Assembly: GCA_016841945.1 (NCBI GenBank)
Contig: JAENYC010000001.1
Span: 124,001-188,000 of the forward strand
Direction of reading: 5' to 3'
DNA from: Haloplasma contractile
GTDB taxonomy: Bacteria > Bacillota_I > Bacilli_A > Haloplasmatales > Haloplasmataceae
DNA length: 64,000 nucleotides
Shown one piece after another: positions 7,156-15,403 of the stretch. Position numbers and translations under genes: made by a program. The notes under the pieces are model-generated. The model did not search any database and was not told the DNA's origin. It was given only the letters and a program-made list of their open reading frames with translations. Every line of letters starts with the position of its first letter. Position 1 is the stretch's first letter.

Positions 7156-8508
7156 TTAATTATTTAATGTATCACAATTATTTAGTCTTAGTAAAGTATC
7201 ATAATAGATTTCTAATGCTTTTATTAAATCATCTACATTTATAAACTCATTTGGTTCATGCCCTTTAGTATTTACACCTATTGGTCGAGGACCAAAACAT
7301 GCTGTATTTTTACGAAAGACTCTTGCATATGTTCCACCTCCCATTGTAATGGGGTGTGTATCATCATGAGTGTGGTTTTTATATGTATCTAATAAGATTT
7401 TAGAAAACTCACTATCTAGCGGAACATGAAGCGGTTCTAAATATGAGAAAATATTAATTTTGAAACCAAATGGAGAAAATGTATCTTCGATTTGTTTTAA
7501 TATTTCTTCCTTTTTGTATGTTACGGGAATTCTCAAGTCCATTTTTATCTTAGTTATTTCTTTATTCATTTCTATCGCACCTAAATTAACTGTTATTTCA
7601 CCTGATTCATCCTTTATGATTTCATTAAAAAGATTTGTATTTTTATAATCAACATTAAAAATAGTTGTTAATATATTAATGATGTCATTATCTTTTCCAA
7701 TTGATTTTAAAATTTTAGCTAAATAAAGTACAGCATTTTTACCTATATGAGGTGTAGAAGCATGGGCAGGTATTCCAATAATTTTTAAAGTGTCTCCATC
7801 TACTATATAATCCATTTCATCTTTTATTTTACTTACAATAGTGTTCTTCAAATTACCTGAATAATAAGCATCCATCGCAACACTATTATAATTTTTTCCG
7901 CCGTTAATTATTAAGTCGTTAGGTTTTGTACATCGAGATAATTCTAGTTGAAGCAAACCTTTTTCAGCATAGACAAATGGAAATACACCATCAGGAGCAA
8001 TTGAACAAATGGGGGGGGTTTCTTTTTGAACATATTCATTCATACCACGCCATAAAGTTTCTTCATCTAATCCAAAAATTAACCGTATTCTTTTTTTAAA
8101 ATGAACTTGTTGATCAAGCAAAGCTTTTACAGTGTAAATAGCACAAACAGTAGGCCCTTTATCATCGGTTGCACCTCTACCATAAATTACACCGTCTATT
8201 TCTTTACCTTCAAAAGGAGGATGCATCCATTTGATTAAATCTCCTTCTGGTACAACATCTAAATGACAAAGTATTGCGATATATTCTTCACCACTTCCAA
8301 CTTCAGCATATCCGTAGTATCCTTTTTCATCTTTATAAGTATTAAATCCTAATTCTTTACATATCATTAACGTTTCATCTAAACATTCATCGATTGATGC
8401 ACCAAAAGGTTGAGTGTTGGTAATAGTATTCTCATCATATATTGATGGTATCTTAATTAATCTTACTGTATCTTTTATTATTTTATTTCTATAATGATTA
8501 AAATTCAC
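7156..8508 (-). CDS. M20 family dipeptidase (PepV/Sapep-like)
   Basis: 450 residues, full length for PepV-type Xaa dipeptidases, which cleave short peptides with two zinc ions. Metal and catalytic motifs are present: CHLDVVPEGD (H82, D84), RGATDDKGP (D115/D116), GLDEET (E149/E150), GGGTYAR and the late GHEPNEF. Codons about 164-166 hold a run of eight C (G8 at 8011-8018 on the plus strand), striking in this AT-rich DNA and a possible slippage site. A paralogue lies at 16055-17419. No signal peptide, so probably cytoplasmic. Confidence 0.9.
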   Translation of the reverse strand: MNFNHYRNKIIKDTVRLIKIPSIYDENTITNTQPFGASIDECLDETLMICKELGFNTYKDEKGYYGYAEVGSGEEYIAILCHLDVVPEGDLIKWMHPPFEGKEIDGVIYGRGATDDKGPTVCAIYTVKALLDQQVHFKKRIRLIFGLDEETLWRGMNEYVQKETPPICSIAPDGVFPFVYAEKGLLQLELSRCTKPNDLIINGGKNYNSVAMDAYYSGNLKNTIVSKIKDEMDYIVDGDTLKIIGIPAHASTPHIGKNAVLYLAKILKSIGKDNDIINILTTIFNVDYKNTNLFNEIIKDESGEITVNLGAIEMNKEITKIKMDLRIPVTYKKEEILKQIEDTFSPFGFKINIFSYLEPLHVPLDSEFSKILLDTYKNHTHDDTHPITMGGGTYARVFRKNTACFGPRPIGVNTKGHEPNEFINVDDLIKALEIYYDTLLRLNNCDTLNN

Positions 8509-8625
8509 CTATCATCAACTCCTTCATTTCTACAAGATACTTAATAATTTTATTATATAATCACATATATACTATCTTCATTATATATGTTTTATTTTAA
8601 AATTGGAATATCTGAGGTGAATAAA

Positions 8626-9258
8626 ATGTTATTTATGATTATTATTTTTTTAATTCTATCTTTTTTTCATATCTTCTGTATTTATGTTAATAAGAAAAAA
8701 GGAATTATCTTTACAAAACCATTACTCATTCCCACTTTACTACTTTTTTATATTTTTTACAGTCCATATCAACATTATTGTATTATCATCGCTTTATTTT
8801 GTGGATTTTTAGGTGATGTATTTTTAATGTGGACAAAAAAACAATCCTGCGTTTTAATAGGATTAATCTTTTTTCTTATCGGACATATTTTTTACATCAT
8901 TACCTTTATACAAAATATATACTATTTTCCGATATATTCTCTTATCTTTTCGATACCTTATATATTATTTATTATCCTTATCCTAAAAAATATCATTCTC
9001 TACATGAAAGAGATGATGATACCAGGTATTATCTATTTGAGTGTAATAGTAGTGATGAGTTATTTTGCTTTTTTAAGATTTAGAAACGTATCTTTCACAT
9101 CTTTTATCCTTCCCTTTTTAGGCTCTATTTTATTTATTGTATCAGATACTATCTTATCCTATGATTTATTTATTAAACAGAAGAAGCATCATAAAATATA
9201 TGTGATGACAACCTATTTATTAGCGCAATTTTTGATTATATATGGATTTATGATATAA
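8626..9258 (+). CDS. YhhN-family membrane protein (lysoplasmalogenase-like)
   Basis: 210 residues with about eight hydrophobic segments. The pattern KPLLIPTLLLFY, then GDVFLMW and GLIFFLIGHIFYIITF, matches YhhN/TMEM86 proteins, whose animal members are lysoplasmalogenases; the bacterial activity is less certain. The frame extends upstream to 8587, but GAGGTGA at 8614-8620 places the start at ATG 8626. It stands alone between a divergent dipeptidase gene and a bidirectional terminator. Confidence 0.8.
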   Translation: MLFMIIIFLILSFFHIFCIYVNKKKGIIFTKPLLIPTLLLFYIFYSPYQHYCIIIALFCGFLGDVFLMWTKKQSCVLIGLIFFLIGHIFYIITFIQNIYYFPIYSLIFSIPYILFIILILKNIILYMKEMMIPGIIYLSVIVVMSYFAFLRFRNVSFTSFILPFLGSILFIVSDTILSYDLFIKQKKHHKIYVMTTYLLAQFLIIYGFMI

Positions 9259-9287
9259 AATAAATATGTGTTTTTTTAACAAATTAA

Positions 9288-9330
9288 AAAAATATAACGC
9301 CACTATCTTTCTAAGTGGCGTTATATTTTT
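9288..9330. terminator. Bidirectional terminator between convergent genes
   Basis: AAAAATATAACGCCACT (9288-9304) is complementary to 9314-9330 with a nine-base loop. It serves the YhhN gene on the plus strand and the PC4-like gene on the minus strand. Confidence 0.85.
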
Positions 9331-9550
9331 ATAAGTCCATTTTGTCTAATATTGTTTTTATCATCTTTAATTCTTCAATTGTAAAAGTAATTCCTTTTCC
9401 CATCCTACTGTGTTCAGTATTCCATTCTCTTATATCATATTTTGGTTCTTTTTCATTCCAACTCACTAAGTTTAATTCCTTTGTCCATCCCTTATTACTA
9501 GTAGAAATAACACCAAATGTTTTTTTAATTTCAAATTTGATATCTGCCAT
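9329..9550 (-). CDS. YdbC/PC4-like single-stranded-DNA-binding domain protein
   Basis: 73 residues of the PC4-like family typified by YdbC (MADIKFEIKKTFGVIS...GWTKELNLVSWN...PKYDIREW...MGKGITFTIEELKMIKTIL). The fold is a four-stranded sheet plus a C-terminal helix that binds single-stranded DNA as a dimer, with roles in transcription or repair. The protein is complete. Its translation start is odd: the only strong AGGAGG is 37 bases upstream, separated from the ATG by a hairpin (see the 9551-9593 entry). It is monocistronic. Confidence 0.87.
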   Translation of the reverse strand: MADIKFEIKKTFGVISTSNKGWTKELNLVSWNEKEPKYDIREWNTEHSRMGKGITFTIEELKMIKTILDKMDL

Positions 9551-9593
9551 GTATTTTTGTTACCTAATATAAAATATTTGGTAACTACCTCCT
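9551..9593 (-). promoter_or_regulatory. Hairpin-bridged Shine-Dalgarno of the PC4-like gene
   Basis: Read on the minus strand: AGGAGG (9593-9588), TA, then GTTACC (9585-9580) and AATAT, a TTT loop, ATATT and GGTAAC (9564-9559), then AAAAATAC and the ATG at 9550. The outer 6-bp and inner 5-bp helices have one A-A mismatch between them. If the hairpin forms, AGGAGG lies an effective ten bases from the ATG; if it is open the distance is 37. No other good Shine-Dalgarno is near. Confidence 0.55.
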
Positions 9594-9674
9594 TTCTTAA
9601 TCCTTTTATTCCTACTATATATTATACTCCTTAATTTTAGTCATTTAAAAGAAAAATAATAAAAAAATACAGCA

Positions 9675-9716
9675 CTATCAATGAAAACGCTTATAAAAAA
9701 GCGCTTTCATTGATAG
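9675..9716. promoter_or_regulatory. 18-bp inverted repeat with cre-like half-sites
   Basis: CTATCAATGAAAACGCTT (9675-9692) and its near-complement (9699-9716, one mismatch) flank a six-base loop. Each arm contains TGAAARCGCTT, which resembles the CcpA catabolite-responsive element. The repeat lies about 80 bases upstream of the PC4-like gene and about 320 bases before the betaine transporter. In the minus direction it is followed, after TGCTG, by ATTTTTTTATT, so a terminator is possible too. The stretch 9717-9951 holds no recognisable gene or signal. Confidence 0.35.
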
Positions 9717-9951
9717 GGGTTATTACTACATATTAAATATTTTGAAGGTATATAATTTTTACTTGTAAAATTTTGTATGTATCATATGGATTTTCCCCTT
9801 TATTATACATATTATCTACATATACATAGGATTTTATAACTTTTAAAAAATAATAAAAAGACTAATAATATTCTTTAAAATATAGATAATATTAATAGAA
9901 ATATAACTTAGGTATTCATCTATTAGTTTAAATCTAAAAAAATTGGTAATC

Positions 9952-9989
9952 TTTACATTCTGACAACCTTATGATAATATTAAGGTTGT
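9952..9989 (+). promoter_or_regulatory. Promoter of the betaine operon with a palindromic operator
   Basis: TTTACA (9952-9957) and TAATAT (9975-9980) are 17 bases apart. The perfect inverted repeat ACAACCTTA (9963-9971) / TAAGGTTGT (9981-9989) brackets the -10 element, an arrangement expected for a repressor site. The regulator is not in the window. Confidence 0.5.
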
Positions 9990-10034
9990 ATAAATTTGTA
10001 TTATCAAGTTATAAAAAAATAAGGAGGAATAAAA

Positions 10035-11015
10035 TTGATAAAAACAATACTTAGAAAAACCATGTTTTTAATGATAGGATTTGTAGTAGTTCTAGCATTA
10101 GCTTCATGTGGAGAAAAAGAAGATAAAATCGTAATTGGCCAGGGTGATTGGGCTTCGAACGCATTTCATGATCAAGTTGTTAAATTTATCATAGAAAATG
10201 GGTATGATACAGAAGTAGATATTATCCTTACAGATACCCCAGTTCTTATCACATCTTTAGCATCTGGTGATGTTGACTTGAATACTGAGTTATGGAGTGA
10301 TAATATCCCAACCTATGAAGATGATATCGCAGAAGGAAAGTATGTCTATGTCTCAACAAATTATGACGACAATGAGCAAGGTTTATATGTACCAACTTAT
10401 ATGGTTGAAGGTGAAGATGCTATTGCACCAGATTTAGAAACAGTACAAGATTTAGAAAATTATGCTCATTTATTCCCAGATCCTGAAGGTGGAGATAAAG
10501 GAATCATCTATGGTGGACCAGAAGGTTGGCAAGTTACTCAATTCTTACATCAAAAAATTGAGGCATATGGTTTAGATGATTATTATAAATTTAAAACCAT
10601 TGATTCTAGTTCAACTTTGGCAGCTACTATTGCTGGTGCTTATGAAAAAGAAGAAGCATGGGTTGGTTACTACTGGTCACCAACATGGGTATTAGGATTA
10701 TATGATATGACACTTTTAGGCGATAGTCCTTATAATGAAGAAGACCATGAAAATGGAGTAGGTGCTATGCCAACTGTTGATGTAAATGTAGTTGTAAATA
10801 GTGAATTTGAAGAAAAATATCCAGAAATATTCGCTTTCCTATCAAACTATGAAACCTCTTCAGATGTAACAAGTGAAGCATTAGCTTATATGCAAGAAAA
10901 TGAAGCTGAAGCTGAAGAAGCTGCAAGATATTTCTTAGAAAATCATCAAGAATTATGGACTGAATGGTTACCAGAAGAAGTAAAACAAAAAGTTTTAGAT
11001 GCTTTAGATGAATAA
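10035..11015 (+). CDS. opuAC: Glycine betaine/proline ABC transporter, substrate-binding lipoprotein
   Basis: 326 residues of the ProX/OpuAC family, which binds quaternary amines such as glycine betaine outside the membrane for osmoprotection. A signal peptide ends in the lipobox ALASC (Cys25). The mature part begins IVIGQGDWASNAFHDQVV and includes DLNTELWSDN and several Trp residues (EGWQVTQ, WVGYYWSPTW) suited to an aromatic cage. The start is TTG 10035 after AAGGAGG. It is first in an operon with the permease and ATPase. This order, binding protein first, differs from the usual opuAA-AB-AC. Confidence 0.9.
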   Translation: MIKTILRKTMFLMIGFVVVLALASCGEKEDKIVIGQGDWASNAFHDQVVKFIIENGYDTEVDIILTDTPVLITSLASGDVDLNTELWSDNIPTYEDDIAEGKYVYVSTNYDDNEQGLYVPTYMVEGEDAIAPDLETVQDLENYAHLFPDPEGGDKGIIYGGPEGWQVTQFLHQKIEAYGLDDYYKFKTIDSSSTLAATIAGAYEKEEAWVGYYWSPTWVLGLYDMTLLGDSPYNEEDHENGVGAMPTVDVNVVVNSEFEEKYPEIFAFLSNYETSSDVTSEALAYMQENEAEAEEAARYFLENHQELWTEWLPEEVKQKVLDALDE

Positions 11016-11041
11016 AAACATTCATTTTAAATACTACTATT

Positions 11042-11070
11042 AATGTTGCGCTTTTGCGCAACATTTATTT
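11042..11070 (+). terminator. Intra-operon hairpin between opuAC and opuAB
   Basis: AATGTTGCGC (11042-11051) pairs perfectly with GCGCAACATT (11056-11065) across TTTT, followed by TATTTA. The weak T tail suggests a partial terminator or a 3'-end stabiliser that leaves more binding-protein mRNA than permease mRNA. Confidence 0.65.
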
Positions 11071-11089
11071 ACTAACAAGGAGGTAAAAC

Positions 11090-11953
11090 ATGTTTAATTT
11101 CCCTGAAAAGATCGATTTTAGTATAAAAGAAATAATCGATAAGTTTGTTGATTGGCTCTTAAACAATTTCAGTACTATTTTTGATACAATTCGTGATATT
11201 ATATTATCGATTTTTAATACTGTACAATTCATTTTTGAACTAATCCCTTGGTGGCTATATATATTATTACTGATTTATGCTGGTTGGAGAATCTATTCAG
11301 CAAAAATTGGATTATTACTTGGTTCTATGTTATTTTTAATTGGAGCTTTTGGTTTATGGGAATTAATGATATATACGTTAGTTATCGTTTTTATTAGTGT
11401 TGTTGTTTCAATATTTATAGGAATTCCTATGGGAATAATTATGGCTAAATCAACCCTTGTTGAACGAATTCTCAAACCTATATTAGATGGTATGCAAACC
11501 ATGCCAAGTTTTGTTTACTTAATTCCTGCTATTATGTTATTTAGCATAGGGAAAGTCCCCGCAGTATTTGCCACTACTATTTATGCCATTCCACCACTAA
11601 TTCGTTTAACCTATTTAGGAATAGTCAATGTTGACGAAGAAGTTGTAGAAGCAGGTATATCATTTGGTTCAACATCAAAACAAATGTTGATTAAGATAGA
11701 ACTACCACAAGCTTTATCTACAATTATGACAGGTGTCAATCAAACCACAATGATGGCAATGGCTATGGTTGTTATTTCCTCAATGATTGGTGCAGAAGGT
11801 ATTGGACAAGAAGTATTGATTTCAATTAGACAAATTGAAATCGGCCGTGGTTTTCAAGCTGGACTTGCCATTGTATTCTTAGCCATCATACTAGACCGTG
11901 TCATACAAGGAATAGCAATTAAAATAGACCAAAAGGAGGGATTGGATGGCTAA
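11090..11953 (+). CDS. opuAB: Glycine betaine/proline ABC transporter, permease
   Basis: 287-residue inner-membrane permease of the OpuAB/ProW type. An N-terminal amphipathic part (1-45) is followed by about six TM helices. The BPD_transp motif is seen around residues 180-220 (EAGISFGSTSKQMLIKIELPQALSTIM as EAA loop), contacting the ATPase. ATG 11090 follows AAGGAGG. Its last eight bases overlap the ATPase gene, so the two are coupled. Confidence 0.92.
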   Translation: MFNFPEKIDFSIKEIIDKFVDWLLNNFSTIFDTIRDIILSIFNTVQFIFELIPWWLYILLLIYAGWRIYSAKIGLLLGSMLFLIGAFGLWELMIYTLVIVFISVVVSIFIGIPMGIIMAKSTLVERILKPILDGMQTMPSFVYLIPAIMLFSIGKVPAVFATTIYAIPPLIRLTYLGIVNVDEEVVEAGISFGSTSKQMLIKIELPQALSTIMTGVNQTTMMAMAMVVISSMIGAEGIGQEVLISIRQIEIGRGFQAGLAIVFLAIILDRVIQGIAIKIDQKEGLDG

Positions 11954-13121
11954 TCATGTTGAGATTAAAAATCTAAGTGTTCTATTTGGTAAACCTCGTC
12001 AGAAAGAAATTGCATTACAAATGATAGAAGATAATGTTTCATCAGATGAAATACGTAAAAAGACAGGTGTGACAGTAGCAGTACGAAACGTTTCATTTGA
12101 AATTGAAGAAAACGAACTTTTTGTTATTGTTGGATTATCAGGAAGTGGTAAAAGTTCATTAATTCGTACTGTCAACTTGTTAAATAAACCAGCAAGTGGT
12201 AAAGTCATAGTAGATGGACAAGATATTGTGGATATGAGTAAAGAAGAACTTAGAGCGTATCGGAGAAAAGATGTATCGATGGTATTTCAACATTTTGGTT
12301 TACTCGATCATCGTTCAGTTCTCAATAATGTTGCCTATCCACTAGAAGTTCAAGGAATTGATAAGGAAGAAAGAGCTGAGAAAGCAATGGAAACTATCGA
12401 AATGGTTGGCCTTAAGGGTTGGGAACACCATAAGCCAAATCAATTATCCGGTGGTATGAAACAACGTGTAGGATTAGCTCGTGCACTAACAAATAATCCA
12501 AAATTATTATTAATGGATGAACCTTATAGTGCATTAGATCCACTTATCCGTAGAGAAATGCAGAATGAATTGTTAAATTTAGAAAATGATATGGATAGAA
12601 CAATTATTTTTATTACTCATGATATGAACGAAGCCTTTAAAATGGGGGATCGTATAGCCCTAATGAAAGATGGAGAAATCGTTCAATTAGGTAAACCTAT
12701 GGAATTCTTTGATCATCCTGCAAATGATTATGTTCGTAGTTTTATCGCAGATGTTGATAAAACAAGAATCCTTAAGGTTAGAAAAGTGATGAGAAAACCT
12801 TTCTTTATTGGAAATCCTAAAGATAGTGTCGATAAAGTATTAAAGGTATTAAATGAAAATAAAAAAGAATATTGCTTTGTTACAGACGATAAGAAATACT
12901 ATCTCGGTTATGTGACAAAAATACAACTAGAAAATACTGAGGGTAAAACAATAAAAGATTTAATCATCAAAGATGAAAACACTATTCAACGTAATGTTTA
13001 CTTAAGAGAAGCTTGGGGAAGTTTAAATGAATCAAGTTATGATGTTGCTGTAGTTGATTCTAAGAATAGATTACGTGGTGTTTTAGATAACGATGAAGTA
13101 TCTAAAGTATTAGCCATATAA
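11946..13121 (+). CDS. opuAA: Glycine betaine/proline ABC transporter, ATP-binding protein with CBS domains
   Basis: 391 residues of the OpuAA/ProV type. Walker A GLSGSGKSS lies near residue 62, the signature LSGGMKQRV near 162, and Walker B LLLMDEPYSALD near 185. The C-terminal part (about 275-391) is a CBS pair, which in OpuA proteins senses ionic strength and gates transport. It overlaps opuAB by eight bases and is the last gene of the operon. Confidence 0.93.
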   Translation: MANHVEIKNLSVLFGKPRQKEIALQMIEDNVSSDEIRKKTGVTVAVRNVSFEIEENELFVIVGLSGSGKSSLIRTVNLLNKPASGKVIVDGQDIVDMSKEELRAYRRKDVSMVFQHFGLLDHRSVLNNVAYPLEVQGIDKEERAEKAMETIEMVGLKGWEHHKPNQLSGGMKQRVGLARALTNNPKLLLMDEPYSALDPLIRREMQNELLNLENDMDRTIIFITHDMNEAFKMGDRIALMKDGEIVQLGKPMEFFDHPANDYVRSFIADVDKTRILKVRKVMRKPFFIGNPKDSVDKVLKVLNENKKEYCFVTDDKKYYLGYVTKIQLENTEGKTIKDLIIKDENTIQRNVYLREAWGSLNESSYDVAVVDSKNRLRGVLDNDEVSKVLAI

Positions 13122-13130
13122 TTAAAAAGA

Positions 13131-13156
13131 AAAAGCGAGTTGCTCGCTTTTTTAAT
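13131..13156 (+). terminator. Terminator of the betaine transporter operon
   Basis: AAAAGCGAG (13131-13139) and CTCGCTTTT (13143-13151) form a tight hairpin with a TTG loop and a T tail. Confidence 0.85.
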
Positions 13157-13490
13157 TTTTAAATGAACTATTTAGTTACATAGATAATTGTTTTAAACAT
13201 TTATTAAAACCAAATCATATTGTAATTAAGTTAAATGTTAGTTTATGAAAACGGTGGGATCATTTTTATAATATCATGATATGGTATCATTATCATCATG
13301 ATTGTGCATCAAATAAAATGCCTTCTATACTTCAATATTGTTTATCTAGTTGAATCAATTGAAATTTTGGATAAATTAAATATTAGTATAGACTTATTTT
13401 TAGAAATTTCAATAAAAATTCATAATATTGTAAATATCATTTGTTAATTTCAGGAAATATAGTAAAAATGATATAAATTATTTTATTATA
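13157..13490. other. AT-rich intergenic stretch, no convincing gene
   Basis: About 330 bases with no supported gene. A 49-codon frame (13298-13447, plus) has no Shine-Dalgarno. The region includes a small ATATCATGATAT palindrome near 13272-13283. It could be degraded coding sequence. Confidence 0.4.
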
Positions 13491-13499
13491 TGTTATAAT
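13491..13499 (+). promoter_or_regulatory. Extended -10 promoter of the phospholipase-like gene
   Basis: TG at 13491-13492, one base, then TATAAT at 13494-13499: an extended -10 element without a clear -35. Transcription would start about 27 bases before the ATG at 13534. Confidence 0.5.
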
Positions 13500-13533
13500 G
13501 ATGACTCGGGTTAGAAAGAAAGGAGTTAAGTAA

Positions 13534-14163
13534 ATGATTCCAGCAACACATAAAAAGATTGCATGTGAAATATATCATCAGTTAGATGAAATGTATCCGA
13601 TAAAAATACTAGATAAAAAGAATTTTATATATGGAAATATTAAGCCAGATTTTAATATACAGTTACGAAAAAAGTCACATAAAATAAAAGATTCCCTAGG
13701 GTTTGTCGTTGAACGTATGAATAAAGTGTTAATTTCTGACTATCGCTCACTAAAAGATTTTTCAATTGAATTAGGCGTAATTAATCACTTTATCGCAGAT
13801 TTTTTTTGTTCTGCACATTTTCATCTGGATTCAAAAGTTGCAACTAATATCGTCCACCATATTTTATATGAAATAAAATTAGATAAAGCATTTCATAGTA
13901 TAAAAAACAGTTTAGATAATACCATACTGCAAGATAAAATAAATGCCATTTCAACCGATACCTTAGCTTCAGATATTAACTATTTATCAAAAAAATATTC
14001 ACAATATAAACCCAGTATAAAAAATGATATTCAATACGCTTTAACTGCAACTCGTTTGTTTAGTATTTATCTGGTATACAATAGTTATTATATTAATGAA
14101 CTAATACTAAAATACAATGTAAAAGCAGTATATAAGTTAAATAAAAAACCAATTATGATTTAA
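13534..14163 (+). CDS. Zinc-dependent phospholipase C-like protein
   Basis: 209 residues, helical, of the zinc-dependent phospholipase C fold as found in short Bacillota proteins. Candidate zinc ligands and motifs are in the usual order: THKKIA (His6), YGNIKPDF (about 31-38), KKSHKIKDS (about 50), and LGVINHFIADFFCSAH (about 82-97). There is no signal peptide, so it may be cytoplasmic, unlike secreted phospholipases. Activity and substrate are unproven. ATG 13534 follows AAAGGAG. It is monocistronic. Confidence 0.75.
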   Translation: MIPATHKKIACEIYHQLDEMYPIKILDKKNFIYGNIKPDFNIQLRKKSHKIKDSLGFVVERMNKVLISDYRSLKDFSIELGVINHFIADFFCSAHFHLDSKVATNIVHHILYEIKLDKAFHSIKNSLDNTILQDKINAISTDTLASDINYLSKKYSQYKPSIKNDIQYALTATRLFSIYLVYNSYYINELILKYNVKAVYKLNKKPIMI

Positions 14164-14189
14164 AAAACTCCAAAACATGGAGTTTTTTT
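14163..14189. terminator. Terminator between convergent genes
   Basis: AAAACTCC and GGAGTTTTTTT form a hairpin right after the phospholipase-like gene, usable mainly on the plus strand. Confidence 0.75.
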
Positions 14190-14204
14190 ACAGTATTTTA
14201 TTCT

Positions 14205-14786
14205 TTATTTATAATCAGTCAAATGTAAAAAATAATTAACAGAAGCTATCTTAATATAAGGCATTAAATAAATCCCGTATATTCCTAAAGTAAGGATAAG
14301 CAATAGAAAATGGCCTATAAAAGATAAATAGAAAACAAATAATTCTATCTGATGTCCATTCATTAATTCTTGACTCTTATTCATGGCATCCCAGATACCT
14401 AATTCTGGATGTTCTGACATGATAAATAAAGCTTGTGCATATTGTAATGCGAATATAACACCGGGTATGATAAATAAAATGAGTCCAATTACTACAATTA
14501 TAATATACAATAGATAAACGCCAATTAATTTTAATGCCTGATTTAAATCTTTGAAAAAATGAACCAAAAGATTAACATCTATTTTTTTATGTTTTATAAT
14601 ATCTTTACTAATTAAATACAATCCACCTAATAAAACAGGTTCAATAACAATACCAATTCCAATTGCGCCTAAAGCACCTAGTAAAATAAAATTAACAAAT
14701 AAAACAAGAAAAAACATCAACCATATTCCTTCTAATGCATTTTTGGATTCTTGTTTAATGAGTTTTAAATCCATATTTTCCTCCAT
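14205..14786 (-). CDS. DUF975 family membrane protein
   Basis: 193 residues with about five TM segments. The C-terminal half has the DUF975 pattern: FIIPGVIFALQYAQALFIMSEHPELG, then AMNKSQELMNGHQIELFVFYLSFIGHFLL and a final TLGIYGIYLMPY. The function is unknown. The ORF begins MEENMDLK; ATG 14786 or 14774 are both possible starts. It stands alone, with the UPF0158 gene upstream on the same strand. Confidence 0.8.
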   Translation of the reverse strand: MEENMDLKLIKQESKNALEGIWLMFFLVLFVNFILLGALGAIGIGIVIEPVLLGGLYLISKDIIKHKKIDVNLLVHFFKDLNQALKLIGVYLLYIIIVVIGLILFIIPGVIFALQYAQALFIMSEHPELGIWDAMNKSQELMNGHQIELFVFYLSFIGHFLLLILTLGIYGIYLMPYIKIASVNYFLHLTDYK

Positions 14787-14839
14787 TTTTATATTTACTG
14801 CATTATATAATACGAGAAAATGAAAAAAATATGATTTAT

Positions 14840-15316
14840 TTAATCTTCTATATATTCAATTTTATTTTCTTCACACCACTCTTTTGCATATTGATAATAA
14901 ACACCAGTTTTATAATCATACCAATTTTGAATGACTCCCTTTTCAAATGCTAAATCTTTAAATCTTCTAAAGGCACCACGACCTTTTATCGTTCTTAAAA
15001 AAAGATTTCTTAATTCTTCATCTTCAATCTGATAACAAAAATCCTCTATTATTTTATATTCATGAAAATAATATTTACTAGGTAATTCCTCATAATTATC
15101 GGGATGTTTAAAGATTTCTTCAACTTGTTTTATTGTGTTTTGTTCCCAATCTCTATACTTACTATCATCACTATCTGGTCCTACACTTTCTACTATCTCC
15201 ATAAATCTTGATTCAAAGATAACTATTTCTCCTGTCTCTACATTTAAAAAATAACACATCTCATCCATTAACGTTTCAAAACATTCAGCGATTTTTTTTA
15301 ATTTAACTGGTTTCAC
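14840..15316 (-). CDS. UPF0158 family protein
   Basis: 158 acidic residues. The pattern, an N-terminal ECFETLMDEMCYFLNVETGEIV, a central EELPSKYYFHEYKIIEDF and a C-terminal GRGAFRRFKDLAFEKGVIQNWYDY, is that of UPF0158, a small soluble family of unknown function in Firmicutes. There is no signal peptide or TM segment. Confidence 0.75.
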   Translation of the reverse strand: MKPVKLKKIAECFETLMDEMCYFLNVETGEIVIFESRFMEIVESVGPDSDDSKYRDWEQNTIKQVEEIFKHPDNYEELPSKYYFHEYKIIEDFCYQIEDEELRNLFLRTIKGRGAFRRFKDLAFEKGVIQNWYDYKTGVYYQYAKEWCEENKIEYIED

Positions 15317-15403
15317 ACCATCACCATCCTATACTTATATTATATCATCATAGTTATTTTTCAAAAAGACTAGATATGAGTTATCTAGTCTATATGTAAA
15401 TAT

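Noticed and set aside
8829-9083. 84-codon frame inside the YhhN gene
   Set aside because: Out-of-frame shadow of a membrane protein gene, Tyr/Phe-rich with no motif.
10765-11064. 99-codon minus-strand frame opposite opuAC
   Set aside because: Leu/His-rich shadow of a conserved coding region; no Shine-Dalgarno.
13298-13447. 49-codon plus-strand frame in an intergenic region
   Set aside because: No Shine-Dalgarno, low-complexity Ile-rich product, no homology recognised.
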